Positions 26,101 through 37,210 of a stretch of 64,000 bases of DNA are shown in pieces; positions within the stretch are counted from its first letter, which is position 1; each line of letters begins with the position of its first letter. Location of the stretch: positions 13,295,764 through 13,359,763 of the forward strand of contig NC_092583.1 of NCBI RefSeq assembly GCF_037975245.1, written 5' to 3'. The notes beneath the pieces are model-generated. The model did no database searches, was not told the origin of the DNA, and worked only from the letters and a program-made list of their open reading frames with translations. The stretch is from Apostichopus japonicus (Eukaryota; Echinodermata; Holothuroidea; Aspidochirotida; Stichopodidae). The position numbers and the translations under genes were made by a program.

Positions 26101-27040
26101 TATAACAAAATTCTCCCACCATATGAAGTATATTTTCAGGTGATTTATACCAGAAGATTTAGTTTTGGGGTGTTTTAAGTCTTAGGTGTCCGAACTTCGA
26201 AGTCACCATGCTACTACTAGTAGTAGTAGCATGGTGGGCTCATAATTGCTCATAAACGCACTTAAGGATATGATCAACGATGTCTTAATCCAAATCACTC
26301 AACTGTATGTGTTTTTCATGTGTAGTTCCTCAGAAATGTAATGATCTAAAAATATTTAAGGTTCTGTGCTTATGCACCATACAATTGAGCAGAATTTGAC
26401 CACAACATGTCTTCCATGTCAAGTTCTTTCATGCCCCTAAAATGACACATTCGTCGATAAGCTGTAGTCCTTGGTAAACATCCATTGGCTTTGGATGCTG
26501 TTTGCTATGCTCTGAGCCTCTAAGCTCAGACAGGTCAGGTCCCAGAGAGTAGTGTTATCATATTGAGGTAATGTTGGTTAATTTTACTTTGGGGTACGAT
26601 TTCCAATTGCCCCAAAAACGTGCAAAACTTGGAGGAGGAGGGTGTTAAAAGCTTAAAAAAAACACAATTTGGTAAGCAAATAGCTGACATGGATTCAAAC
26701 TCATGAAATATGTAATTCTGTTTGACTGCAAAAAGTTAAGGTGGCCTGCTGTATCGTTGCTAGTAATATTTGAAGGTGCGTCAATTACAAGGGTGCGTCA
26801 ATTATGAAGCCTTTACTATACCACTGCTAGGCACTAGGCCTAACTTAATGAGGCCTAATACAAATGTCAATGGGAAATAACGGTCAGAATACAGCAAGAA
26901 TAAGAACAACGTACCCTCAGGTTGTTCTTTTTCAAAAATAGAAGAACAGCTGCTAATGTTTGTTTGTCCATCGCATTTGCAGAATTATCTTCGTCAGGTT
27001 CCTTCTTGATCTCGGCTTCAAGCTCCATGGTAGTCGCCAT
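11141..27040 (-). CDS. TAF5: TAF5, transcription initiation factor TFIID subunit 5 (18 coding exons, 668 aa)
   Basis: Scaffold subunit of TFIID (and of SAGA in many animals), nuclear. Exons from the ATG, each written low-high on the minus strand: 26915-27040, 24481-24590, 24014-24092, 23215-23293, 22494-22617, 19561-19679, 18804-18881, 18356-18456, 18121-18206, 17671-17790, 16575-16751, 15682-15788, 15399-15480, 13950-14061, 13382-13495, 12859-13036, 11728-11821, 11141-11261. All junctions are GT/AG and the frame is continuous over 2007 nt. Residues 24-54 form a LisH motif; about 79-213 is the TAF5 N-terminal domain (SRDSYQSLKRQLQEK, QEHLYID); 214-300 is an acidic/Lys-rich linker (FDGMPRSKEQIDAA, DPNAPAQNRIPLPE); about 340-668 is the WD40 propeller (RLWTLTPKKLRS, GHSGPVYATSFSP, GHNFPVWDVAF, FHPNSNYVATGS) ending in LHFTRRNLLLAVGAF. 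It lacks the long N-terminal extension of vertebrate TAF5. The exon 13 donor (GGGTAGTT) is the weakest site. Confidence 0.95.
14565..14933. repeat. 77-bp tandem repeat, about 4.8 near-identical copies, in TAF5 intron 13
   Basis: GTTTGAAGGTATT recurs at 14565, 14642, 14719, 14796 and 14873, an exact 77-bp period. The unit contains AATTAGGTATTATACCACAG and GGATTGTGGATAGATTC. Copies differ at only a few bases, so the expansion is recent or homogenised. Confidence 0.95.
19228..19392 (-). pseudogene. Two decayed copies of the TAF5 exon 7 / intron 6 junction
   Basis: The start of true exon 7 and its acceptor (plus strand from 18866, GGCATTCCGTCAAAC) aligns with 19228 (GGCATTCCATCAAAC) and 19320 (GGAATTCCATCAAAC). 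In all three, similarity runs about 70 bp into flanking intron, ending in a GGATGGAAT and TGATC motif. The copies sit upstream of exon 7 in transcription order. They lack a full exon and a clean donor, so I read them as duplicated exon fragments and not as alternative exons. Confidence 0.55.
19680..22493 (-). other. TAF5 intron 5
   Basis: A 2.8-kb AT-rich intron. Two old copies of a segment (about 21097-21180 and 21370-21455) share GTTCATCAAAG/TTGATCAAAG, a CAATC..TGAA core and TTCAAAGAAG(C/T)TGTAAAAT. It also has C and G homopolymer runs near 20868 and 21830. No exon is seen here. Confidence 0.5.
22900..23015 (+). repeat. tRNA-like SINE fragment in TAF5 intron 4
   Basis: GGTTCAAATCCTG at 22980-22992 is a B-box-like sequence preceded by GGAACCCAGGGGTCACT. 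The antisense reading gives the GFEPVTPG-type peptide that arises wherever such SINE regions are translated. No complete cloverleaf is visible. Confidence 0.4.
25459..26220. mobile_element. Two adjacent copies of MITE family A (GCGAAGTTCGGACACC ends), TAF5 intron 1
   Basis: Copy 1 is about 25459-25704 and copy 2 about 25721-26220. Both start with TATAGTCAGTATTGCGAAGTTC, repeat the GCGAAGTTC motif within 30 bp, share the AAATACACGATTTCACCATG-like interior, and end with GTGTCCGAACTTCG in inverted orientation followed by CATGCTACTAC. Copy 1 is internally deleted relative to copy 2. A third copy lies at about 52036-52265 in reverse orientation. (TAC)n trinucleotides lie at the junctions. No transposase is seen; non-autonomous DNA transposons are inferred. 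Confidence 0.75.
26221..26822. mobile_element. MITE family B (CATAATTGACGCAC ends), copy 1, TAF5 intron 1
   Basis: Left end TAGCATGGTGGGCTCATAATTG; right end GTGCGTCAATTATGAAGCC, inverted. The whole interior is found again in reverse orientation at 46724-50394, where it is interrupted by another insertion. The left end abuts family A tail to tail: CCATGCTACTACTA and GTAGTAGTAGCATGG form a perfect inverted repeat at 26207-26235. No coding capacity. Confidence 0.78.
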
Positions 27041-27396
27041 TTTTGATAGTACAGTACTTCTATTTGTAAAATGTAACTAAATAAAATGCAAGCAGAAAAA
27101 TGCAAAATGAGTAAAATTTGTATAATTTTTAATGTCAATAGTCTTTAAAAAGTATTAAATTAATATAACTTAAATTAATAGACATAGAAAAATTAGAGTG
27201 GCCCGTATGTATTTTGGTAGAAATATAGCCTTGATCGAGGTTAGAAATGATCTCTCGCTACTCGTCCTTTTTATACGCACCTTGTTGAAGTGTGTATACC
27301 TGTGAAATACCGATGATAAAAATCCTGTAAAATCACAACCAGTCGTGAGTGTTTGTGATCATTAACGACTGAAGGTTTACTCAAAAACCTTCTGAA
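27041..27396. promoter_or_regulatory. Head-to-head TAF5 / RPL41 intergenic region, putative bidirectional promoter
   Basis: Only 356 bp separate the TAF5 ATG (27040, minus) from the RPL41 ATG (27397, plus). The RPL41 side has a pyrimidine tract TCCTTTTT near 27265-27272 that could be a 5' TOP start, as expected for a ribosomal protein mRNA. No TATA box is clear for TAF5. Shared regulation is inferred from arrangement. Confidence 0.5.
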
Positions 27397-30300
27397 ATGA
27401 GGGCTAAGGTAATTTCAGTATTTTAAGTGTTTTTATTTCATATTTTCTATTGATCATGCCGTCTTTCAGAAATTGTTGTGTTAGGTCAAAGTTAATATAA
27501 TGGCAGCTTCTATAATGGACAATGTCTATGCAAAGTTTACAGGTAGCCCTACAACTATGAAACATTCAGTGATTAATTGCCTGCAGTTCGTGTAACATTT
27601 CTGAGTTTACCTATTTGGTAAAATACTAGGGATGTATCTTTGCTAGTCTGCACATTTCGTAGTCTTGCACTTTGATATCACTAGCCTAGGCCCCTAGGCT
27701 AAGTGAATCAAGTGTTACTTAGGCCCAATATCACCCCGGTCGGATTCTTCCGTTTAGCATATTTATACCGCAGGCTAGCTAAGGTCTGAAGCCTTTCTCA
27801 ATTTAAAAACTAACTATGTTGAAGTCCTCTACAAAGTAGACTTTAAATATGCAAGGAAGTGAATTGTCGTTTCCAAAATTATTTGAGAACAATACAAAAC
27901 TTAGCCAAAGAGCACTGTTCACACTTCATTAGATTCGACAGCATACGATTCAATAAAAAACAAAATAACCACTACATGCAATCAACTTATTTGATAAATG
28001 CATCATTGATATGCCGCTCTTGCAGTCGACAAGAATGGTGTAGACCTAGAAATATATATGCCTTAACTTCACTTAACTCCATAACAATGCTTCATTTTGG
28101 CAAAGATATAAAGATGTATTGATTATCTTAAAAATCTTGCCCAATGGTACATCATGTGAACCAGGCTCTAACTGCTGTAGAGCCCTGACCCTAATTAGTA
28201 AATGGAAGAAGACTTGATGTGGTTCTGCAATGAATCCACATAGCTGATTAAGTAAAATCATTGCCCTCTAGAGGCTAAGCATAAATAGGTGCCCTGTATT
28301 TTTTTTCATTTCTGTTGAATGTCAAGTTGGCGTGTTTGTGTCCGTGTAGTAATCAAGTCTGAATAAAGACTCCATTATTCAAGGACTGAAACTCTGTTGT
28401 GCACAACCAGGATTGGGAATCGGATGTGTAGGGTTTGGACAGTCAGGACTCAAGGACTTGGATTAAGACCAAAATAAGTAATATTGTAAAATTCCCTGAA
28501 TTATATGTAATGTGCCAAATCCATTTGCATCTGAAAATGGCAGTTAGTTGCTCATAAAAAAAATGTCTAATTAGGCCTACTCAGAGTTTGCCTACAAATA
28601 TGGTGTCACATCACAACATGGGCAAACTGCTAAGTACAAGTGCAAAAACATATAGCAGTTTTGTACACAAGTAGCATAGAATTTAGTAAAGGAACATTCA
28701 TAAGTGTTTACAGACGTTGAACACAACATTATTCCATGGCATCGCCACTCACTGCCTTTTAACAAGCTCATTTCTTAACTGTTCCACATTTTTCTTTCTC
28801 ATTTTCAGTGGCGTAAGAAGAGAATGAGGAGGTAAGTATTCAGAGAGGTTTTGCAGATTTCAGTTAAGCAAAGAGCATCCACTGAACATTTGCTCTTATT
28901 TTGAAAGTAATCCACTTTCAGAACTTAAAAATCATGAAATATAAACGTAAAATTTCTACTGAAGTAAAGAGAGTGTAATGTCCTTGCAGTTATATTACCC
29001 GTCACATGCCCCTACAGCATTATTTCTTGGATTGTATAAAAAATTGTCAATTTGGTGAGTTGACATGACTTTGATAGACTGTTATATGTAATAGTACCCC
29101 TCTTTCAGCTGTTCAATACCTTTTCTTTAGCATGCAGAAGTTTCCTTTTACCTTATCACTGACAATATTTGAAGTAAGTGTGTTAAAACAACAAAAATTG
29201 ATCCGGTACAGTGAATAATTTGCAGCGCAACATGGTATGCAAAGATGTGTAGCAGTTTTTGCTAGGGATGCACCGGATATCCGGTCCGGCCGGATATTTT
29301 TCAAAATCCGGCCGGATCTTTTTCAAAATCTTGCCTGAATTATTCCTTAAAAAGGTGTTGGTATTAACTTAAATCAATGTAAACTATTTCCAAAACTTAA
29401 TAAAAACATTCAAAGTAAGGAAAAATTAGGTTTAACATGTTTAAATTAATTTTCTCAATGGTCTGACCCACTGTTTCTAAAGATCAACCAAAATAATACA
29501 ACTACTGTAATAATATCAAGGTATATACAACAAATACAGTTTGCAGTGAAATCATTTCTTGCAGCCTTCATCAGTTTAATATTGTGCAGTTAAAGTAGAC
29601 CATTCATATACTTATCAGTCAAAATACTGTTCCATTGAATCTTTACTTTCCCATTATTGTTGGCATTCATGTTTTCTCTGAATTTTTATGTGTGAAACAA
29701 TCTCTTATATGGTTAAATACGTCTGAATTTTTTTTAATTCCACAAAAACCACTTCATCTTAAAGTATGTAGATTACACCACTTGAAGTCATATTTAATCT
29801 CATAAATGGGGTCTTAATTTCACCTTCTTTATAATATGCTTATACCTCACCTAAGATTTGCTCCTTGTTTCATACTTCTACTTCTTATTAATGATTTTCT
29901 TTTGTGTAATGAAAAAATCCGGTTCCGGTCGGATTTTATCCGGCCGGATTTCATGTACTATCCGGCAAAATCCGGTTCCGGCCGGATCCAAAAATTTGGA
30001 TCCGGTGCATCCCTAGTTTTTGCACACAGAAACCATAGTATTTTTTATAGGAGACAAAACTTCATTGCCTTTAAAACCTCTTTTGATATGTTTTTTTTTT
30101 TTGGTATTAAATTATTCTCTGAGGTACAACCATACAATGTTCATACCTGGAAAAACCGGAATAAGAGGTACCAAAACATGTCTGATGAAGGTTCAGCCTT
30201 TCCTCAAATGTGATCCCCAGTACCATCTGAAAGGTTGAATTAGTTGGAACAAAATTTTCAACCCCCCCCCCCAAAAAAAAAGCTGCTCTCTGAAACAATA

Positions 30301-30464
30301 AGTTGTGCCAATTTGTAGTAATGGAGCCATTTAATTTTTTTGGTTTTTGTATCTCACCAGAGGTTTTTGTTCACTTGTAGTTTTCATCCCAGCCAATAAT
30401 GATATTATTTCTTTTATTTAGACTGAAGCGAAAAAGAAGAAAGATGAGGGCCAGGTCCAAGTAG
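27397..30464 (+). CDS. RPL41: Ribosomal protein eL41 (RPL41), 25 aa in three exons
   Basis: A component of the large cytosolic ribosomal subunit located at the subunit interface, and one of the smallest eukaryotic proteins. Coding exons are 27397-27408 (12 nt), 28809-28831 (23 nt) and 30422-30464 (43 nt, TAG), with donors GTAATT and GTAAGT and acceptors TTTTCAG and TTTATTTAG. Introns are phase 0 and phase 2. The protein begins MRAKWRKKRMRR and ends KMRARSK, the very basic eL41 pattern, at full family length. Its exons are too small to be seen as open reading frames. The second intron carries a hAT-type element. A close AATAAA follows at 30884. It faces away from TAF5. Confidence 0.96.
27409..28808 (+). 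other. RPL41 intron 1
   Basis: A 1.4-kb AT-rich intron. I looked for box C/D and H/ACA elements because ribosomal protein introns often host snoRNAs, and found no convincing pair. No repeat family is recognised. Confidence 0.45.
29263..30015. mobile_element. Non-autonomous hAT-type transposon (753 bp) in RPL41 intron 2
   Basis: Terminal inverted repeats TAGGGATGCACCGGAT and ATCCGGTGCATCCCTA. A perfect 8-bp target duplication GTTTTTGC flanks it (29255-29262 and 30016-30023), the hallmark of hAT insertion. Next to the ends are clusters of CCGGCCGGAT-type palindromic subrepeats. The interior is AT-rich with no transposase, so it was mobilised in trans. Confidence 0.93.
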
Positions 30465-30883
30465 AGAGTCTCCTTCGCGTATCCACTCCAATTACTTTAC
30501 TTGACGACTTCACCGCAGTTTTCATCTGGTCTTTGGTTGGCCTGGACCTTCAGTCAAGCTGGAGAGAAGGATGCCAGGAGCTGCCAAGTTCATTAGACTG
30601 AGTGAAAACTTTCCACCTTTTCTGGATAACATAACTAATGCTTACTGACTCATCTCACTGGAATTTGTTGTCAAACTGTCAAGTTGAAATTTTGGAAGTT
30701 TTAAATGCTGCCCTTTGCTCAAAAGTTCAGATCAGACATTTCTAAAAGACGTTTTGTATGGAAAAGACTTCTGTTGATTTTTGATATTCGTTCTGTTAGT
30801 TTTGAAGATTTGAAACACTTAACAGTTTTGTCAAGTTAACATTCCATTTTTACCCTAACTTGCATGTTTCCTGTTCATGTTGC

Positions 30884-30889
30884 AATAAA
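30884..30889 (+). terminator. RPL41 poly(A) signal AATAAA
   Basis: AATAAA within GCAATAAAAGT, 420 bp downstream of the stop, followed by a T-rich stretch (about 30920-30945). No other good signal is closer. Confidence 0.65.
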
Positions 30890-33800
30890 AGTAATTAGAG
30901 TGGATAAAGTTAAATTCCATTGTTTTACTGTTCTTTTTTTTTTTCATTTTCCGATTTGAGGCTTGTTGACAAATATTTAAAATTTACAAGGTGATTCCTT
31001 AGAAGCCAAACTAGTTTCTGAGAAACCGAACAGTCCACGAGTATATTGTTCTCTCATAAAGCAGCTTTTGTATTTGGTTGGCAATATTACCAGTCCCAAA
31101 GTTTCTCAAAATAGAGAGTGCACTTTATGGTAGCAAAAGATTAAACATGCAAATGAATTATATTTATACAGTATCAAACAGGATTGACAAATTAATTATT
31201 AAACCTCATTGCAAAAAGCTGGCACTTAAGTTGAAATTATGATGTAAGGAGCTAATTGCATGGACTTCAAAACCAGGAGCTATTTGTACACATATTCCCG
31301 AAATTAAAATTGTTCTAGTGGTAGGGGAATATACTGGAATAGCATATATTCCACGACCCTCTGTAAAGTATGTGAGCTAATGACAAAGTTGCATTTTGCC
31401 AGCAAAGATTATTATATAATGTGAAGTAGACCCACATTCCTACCTGCTGCCAGCAAAACATGCAGCTTATGGCTGTAGGGTTCAAATAGTTTTGAAATAT
31501 CCATGTGGTTTTCATAAGTTTGTTTCAAGACGATGTCTGTACAAAGAACTGAAGTTGAAAACGACAGTCTTCGTTTTAGCCCTACGACTACCATTTTGGT
31601 AAAACTAACATTCTCCCATCAATCCCATTTCCAAAAAAAATAAGTAGATTCGATTTTCATAATCTGCATGGTAATTTCTTACATCCTTTTCCTGCTGCTC
31701 ATACATTTATTATCATCATTTCTGTGTTGCTAAAATTAGGATTCTGAAGGGAAAAAAAATTGCAAAAGTCATATTCTGCTAATGATTTTTCATTCATACC
31801 AATCACAAAATTTAAAGGTTGAAAGTGTTGTGTTGTGGCAACAGTGAATTTTTGAAAGTTATGGATCCTCAAATTAGAATTAATTCAAAGAACTGTAAAT
31901 AAACTGCTTATCCATGAAAGAGCCCTGTGTAAGAGAATGAGTAATAGTAATTGGGCCCGACATTTTGAAGCTAGCAGGATATTCTTCAGTGTCTGAATTA
32001 CAAGTAACAGAAACTAAATGGGACAACATACATGCACAGACTACAGATAGGTTAAAGGCATTGAAGACTGGCGCACAAAGAAACGTCTGATGCTGGTAAT
32101 CTGACCTAGTTTCCAATGAGGTGTAACAGAAATGTTAGACACCACCATTGATCCCAGAAAATACACAGCTTGCTACCGTCGGTAATCAGACACTAGTGTA
32201 CAGTCAATACATGCAGCTACGGTCAATACCCATAACACGGTGTACATAGCAGCGATGGACATCTCAGGTCTAGATAAAAGATAACAAGGTATCAATCATT
32301 TCTGTCTGCATTTTGTAGCAACAAGAAAACACACTTGCAGGCAGCAGAAAGTTAACTTTTTCAGAGGGCGGCACTGGGTTTGGGGCGAGTCTGCAACGCC
32401 TTTAATGAGCAGGATGAACGCAGAAGAGATTGATGTACATAATAATGGATCTTAACAACTTTGTGATAGGTGTAAACTTCATTTATAGGTATCTCTAAAG
32501 CATCCATAGTAAGACTTCTGGCTTAGCATATAGGAAGCCTTCGTGTCTTCTCTGAATCTCAAGATCAATTTATTAGGTCCAAGGAGGGCAATAAGCATCG
32601 TTCCAGTAAGTTGGCTTGGATGACATCGTTAAGGGGAACCAACCAATGATGACAATATCATCCATGGATGGCAAAAGTCGATTCAACTGAGTATTATGTG
32701 GGTGGAAAGGAATAATGTTATACCTGAAAAAGGTCTCGGGTCATTTCCTTTAAATTAAGGGAAGTCATAGTTTTGTTGATATCAGATTTCATGCTCGGTT
32801 GCCTCAATTTATGCAACTAAAAATGAATGAGGTATAAATGTAGTTGTGGTTCTAGATGGTTATTTTTAAAGCATGCCCTCTTATTTCAGTTCTAGTCAGT
32901 ATAAAGAGTTAACAGCACTCTACAGCTATCCTGCTTTTTCAGTGATTACTTATTCAGTCTCTTCCCAGTACACATCCCCCCCCCCTCCCCCAGTTTCTCT
33001 CCCTCTCTTTCTCACTTGTCTCTTTTAATATTCTTGGTCTATACCAACCTCCAATCATTGTCCAAATGTGGGGTAATGAACAGGTCTTTTGCATGTTGAC
33101 TGAACGTTAAAGCCCATATCAAACCCTCTTTTTTTTTTCCTGAAAGAAAAATAGGTTGTCGGACTATTATCTTGCTGGATTATATAAAATACTTGCCTGA
33201 TTACATTATAAAAATGATGGACCAGCTGAACCCATTGTTTACTTCATGAAGTGAATTGTTGTGGTTGATCAATGGTGAATCAATGTCCAGTTCTTTGCAG
33301 AGAGCTCATCTAAATTTAATCTATTAAAAAGTGTAGTTGTTTGTAACTCAAAATAATGAACAGTTTTGATAATTGAAGCAGGAGTACTATGTTGGGATTG
33401 GGCAATTCTTTTTTGAAGCTTGCAAATTTCAGGGTGTGTAACTTTGGCTTCAACTCTGGTTGGCAGAGACATATACAACTTGATTCATTTTACAATGCCT
33501 AAGCAGATAATAGGCAAGCTAGATAATGAAGTTATAGAGTTTGACTGAAGTGTTTGTGTAAGTCGTTGCGATAACTGCTTCATATCTTACAAAAGCCTGC
33601 GAAATGGTCAATTAAAAGAGTGGGAGGGCTGGTGCATCCATGTGCAACAGGCTGTGTCTACCTTTGTGCTTTCTTTCGTTTTTGGTAATGCACTTGAGCA
33701 GATTGTAACAAAAGCAAACACCTTCATTGAATTTCTTTATGAATAGACTCCTTTATTACCAGTGTAGCAACTTATTGCATAGGCCTACTCTGACAAACAC

Positions 33801-36167
33801 TTCTGCGGCAACCCGCTTGGCTTCGATGCTGTACTAATGGTAAAGCAACTGATGCCATAAAAAAAAAACAAGCAAAAACCGAGAAATATCCATACGAGAC
33901 ATGTCAAGCAAATTCATACAAGAGAAATTTGATCCAAGCTTGAACTAATGACAATAACTGCTTTCTCAAAAATGCTTGCAAAGAGGTATAGTTTTATTTA
34001 CCTTTTTTTGCCATCAAGATATCCATAAAAAGCCAGGGAACACAGAATGCCATAAATATGATATGCCAACTGTATCTGCTTTTAAGTTTCAAGATTAAAT
34101 TTAGTCGACAACCTATACACAGCAGAGCAATTACAGAACATGTAGGGATTAAGTCTACATAAGCTACATCTAACCAGTTATACAATCACTCCTGTTTCAC
34201 TCCTCTGAAGCTAGGGCTTAAATGTCAGTGGATTGCCAGTAGAGAAGGAAAGAAAAGATGTGTATTTTTTTAGCCAGTAGTCATTAATTCAATTGGAATT
34301 ATCACTTTTTAGCATTCAAATTGTAGATTTTGTAGTCATTCTGTTTTATCGCTTTACGCTTCACCAGTACTTTTAATAGTTTTTCGATCTCATATCCCTG
34401 TATATTTCCGTAGATGGTATATGTATTTACTGTTTTTTCTATTTACTGTTTTATGGCATTGTATTTTTTTAGATTGTTTGTAAAGCGCACAGATGCATCG
34501 CGTGTAGTGCGGTTTATAAGATTTTATTTACATTACATTACATAAGAACATAAACACATGATAAGTCGGTTAACAATTGCCAGTCAAAAGAGAATCGTCA
34601 TGGTTTCTGTATCTATAACATAAGCCCCGTATTACTGCTTACTATCAGCAAATATTATTTAGCTGGTCTGGTAAGTCTGGCCAGTATAACTGATGTGTGT
34701 TGTAATTCACTAACATGCCAGTGGAAATTGATTTTAGCCTGTCGACTTTTTAAGCACAAGTTTGTATGTTTTTGGTAAATGCTATAAAATTGTGAAATCG
34801 TAGGCCTCATGTTGTAATGAAGATACTGACTAGCCATCAGACTTAAAGCAGCATTTTGCATATGGTCGCCGTTTTCAACTTTTTTGACATGTCCATCGAG
34901 TTTTTTACATATATCAATCACAAAACAGCAAACTAAGATATTAGCCAAGTTTTCCCCTGCCACCAACATCAATTGGCCAGTAATTAAGGATATTTGCAGA
35001 TAATGAGAAAAGTGTCCACCGACAAATTCCACATTTAAAATTAATCGCATACAGTTCCCCCAATGTGCTAGTTTGAATTCAACCAATCAGAGATGCAGGT
35101 TTAGTTATGCGCCGTTGCTAAAAATAGATTCAAAACTTTGCGTTGGTATAACAAGGGAGTTGTTATGGAACTACCTGGTACAACTGCCATATAGACTGTA
35201 CACAAATCAAGCATGGTGTTGTATTACGTAGGCCTAATGGTCAATGACGTTTGTAGTGTTTAAATATTCATATTATGGGCGAGGTTTATTGGGATCCCAA
35301 CAGAAAATATCTTGGAGTAAAACAAAGTTGAAAGTTGCAATGTTTTTTTACTTTCATGCCACCATTTGAAGTAAGATTTAAATAGATAAGCTGGTTATGT
35401 ATGTCGTTATGGCATCATGGAGTCAGTGAGGTTGAGAAAAATCATAGAAAAGGATGCTTTAAGAACCTCTCATATAGATCATATCATCAAATGAAGGTTT
35501 ATGAAAGAAAAACCTATGATTTCTATTGGATTTTGTTACCCACACAGTATTTCATAATAGAAATCAATAAGCACATATGGATAGCTAACCCACAAATTTT
35601 CCAGATTTTTTTCTTTTTCAATTCACTACTTTGTTTGAACTAAATACCACTTTATTAGAACGGCTGTGTTTAAGCTTGTAATTACCTGTTGTTTGCCTAG
35701 CCTTGTATCTTGTTATTACTTATAACCTATTTAGTATGGAAGGGGACAATAAGGGGAAGAAAAATAAATTGTAGTCGTACTAGTGCAACCTTCATAGTCA
35801 ATTGTAAATTGCATATATTGAACGTATAGCGTGGATAAAGATCTATGATGAATAGACCGTCAGTTTCTATTCCAGGAATGGCTGTTGCTTATATAATCAA
35901 AGTTTAGTTTTCAACAGCAGCAAAGAGAGAGAAATAGAGAGTATGTGTGTGTCTGGGTGATGAAATGTTGATACCGGAAACGTAATAAGAGGGGCCAGTG
36001 TCTTAATCTGACTTGCAAAATTTTATTTTGAGTAATATTTGGTAAATATGTTGACATGATTGCAAAGGAACGGCTTCAAAATCTTAGGTCTTGTAACTTT
36101 GAGAAAGCTCATATTGCTTTGATGCTCTTACATAATTGGTAATTGCCATTTTGTACAAATTCATAAT
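30890..36167. other. Intergenic region, no gene recognised
   Basis: AT-rich DNA with short ORFs only. The longest, 34655-35086 on the minus strand (143 codons), has no domain that I recognise, no splice context and no repeat partner in the window, so I do not call it a gene. A LINE/SINE-like 3' tail lies at 34474-34544. Homopolymer C tracts occur near 32976. Confidence 0.5.
34474..34544 (+). repeat. CR1/L2-like LINE or SINE 3' tail
   Basis: TTGTAAAGCGCACAGATGC, then GTGCGGTTTATAAGATTTTA, then a (CATTA)n-like end. This resembles the conserved GTAAAGCGC..TATAA 3' tail shared by L2/CR1 LINEs and their partner SINEs. The upstream body is not identifiable by eye. Confidence 0.5.
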
Positions 36168-36175
36168 GCCATTTG

Positions 36176-36553
36176 CATAGGCGTAGGAGGCAGGGGGCTG
36201 GGGGTGATGCAGAGCCCCCAACCAAAATTTTTTGTGAAAATTTGGGCAATATGCTGAGAATTTTTCGGGCACCTACGGAAAGAAAAATAATTTGCAATGT
36301 GTTTGTCAATGGTTAAACTGATATTATTATCATTATTATTGTAAGGACTTCTCCAATAATTATAAGCAATATGGAAGGGTAATAACACGGCAAATGATTG
36401 TATGTTATTTGCATGCGGTGTAACAACGGATGCATGCCTATATGATATGTACATTAAGATGTTGAACGCTCGGAGCGTGCAAACAGTTTTGGTTATATTT
36501 TTCGGGCAAGTCGTTACAGCCCCAGCAAATCAAATTGGGCTCCTACGCATATG
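36176..36553. mobile_element. hAT-type MITE (378 bp) with CATAGGCGTAGGAG ends
   Basis: Left end CATAGGCGTAGGAG and inverted right end CATATGCGTAGGAG are flanked by a perfect 8-bp duplication GCCATTTG at 36168-36175 and 36554-36561. The 8-bp duplication indicates hAT. No transposase is present; short ORFs inside are incidental. Confidence 0.9.
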
Positions 36554-36929
36554 GCCATTTGCATTGTTAACAAAGTTAGTTTTTGGGCATTAAGTTTATT
36601 TGTAAAATTTATTGATCCTTTGGAATACTAAAGTACCAAACAAATGCAACCCAATCACATATGTTTTGATGTTATTTCATGCAAGAGTTTGGACATTTGT
36701 GTTGCTGTTTGCCATGTCATCAAAGTTGAAATAGTCAATGCCCAGGGAACTGTGTTCCAGCTCCCTACTCAGACTGACTAGAATAAAGAACTTGTGTTTG
36801 CTTTTATTGTAGTGGTATGTACTTTAAATACCAAAATCCCATACCAGTGCAACTCATTAAACCATGAAGAATTTGCGGATATTGCTACATTACTTTGATT
36901 TATTGTCATTTTACATTCATTAAATTGTA

Positions 36930-37210
36930 CCTGTGATGTGGCTAAGTGGATAAAGGCAGTGGCATTTGAAGCAATGAGGCTTAGCAATAGGGAGGTTCCA
37001 GTTTGATACCCGGCCGGGTCATAGTGAGGTGGGTTTTCATCCAAGAGCATTCTACGGTTTGCCCATCTGAAATGACTTTCTAAATTGGAAAGATCCCAAA
37101 TTTGAGTTTAAATGATGAATTGGAAGCCTCCAGATGTGTTAGTTGTAATCCATTAGCCCTTGCGGGTTTCTCCCACATTTGAGGTCTAAAAGCATCGTAA
37201 ACAAAACTGC
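36930..37210 (+). repeat. tRNA-derived SINE with A and B boxes
   Basis: TGGCTAAGTGGATAAAGGC (from 36939) matches a pol III A box. GGTTCCAGTTTGATACC (36994-37010) matches a B box at normal spacing. A non-tRNA body follows, with no clean cloverleaf or anticodon arm, so this is a SINE and not a functional tRNA gene. The 3' end is set roughly. Confidence 0.65.

Noticed and set aside
27409-28808. snoRNA in RPL41 intron 1
   Set aside because: Scattered TGATGA- and CTGA-like words, but no box C and box D pair with a terminal stem at suitable spacing.
34655-35086. 143-codon minus-strand ORF
   Set aside because: Longest ORF in the intergenic region, but no recognisable domain, no splice-linked exon and no related copy in the window. 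Could be revisited by protein search.
36930-37015. Functional tRNA gene
   Set aside because: A and B boxes are present, but arms do not pair into a cloverleaf and no anticodon loop is evident. A SINE explains it better.
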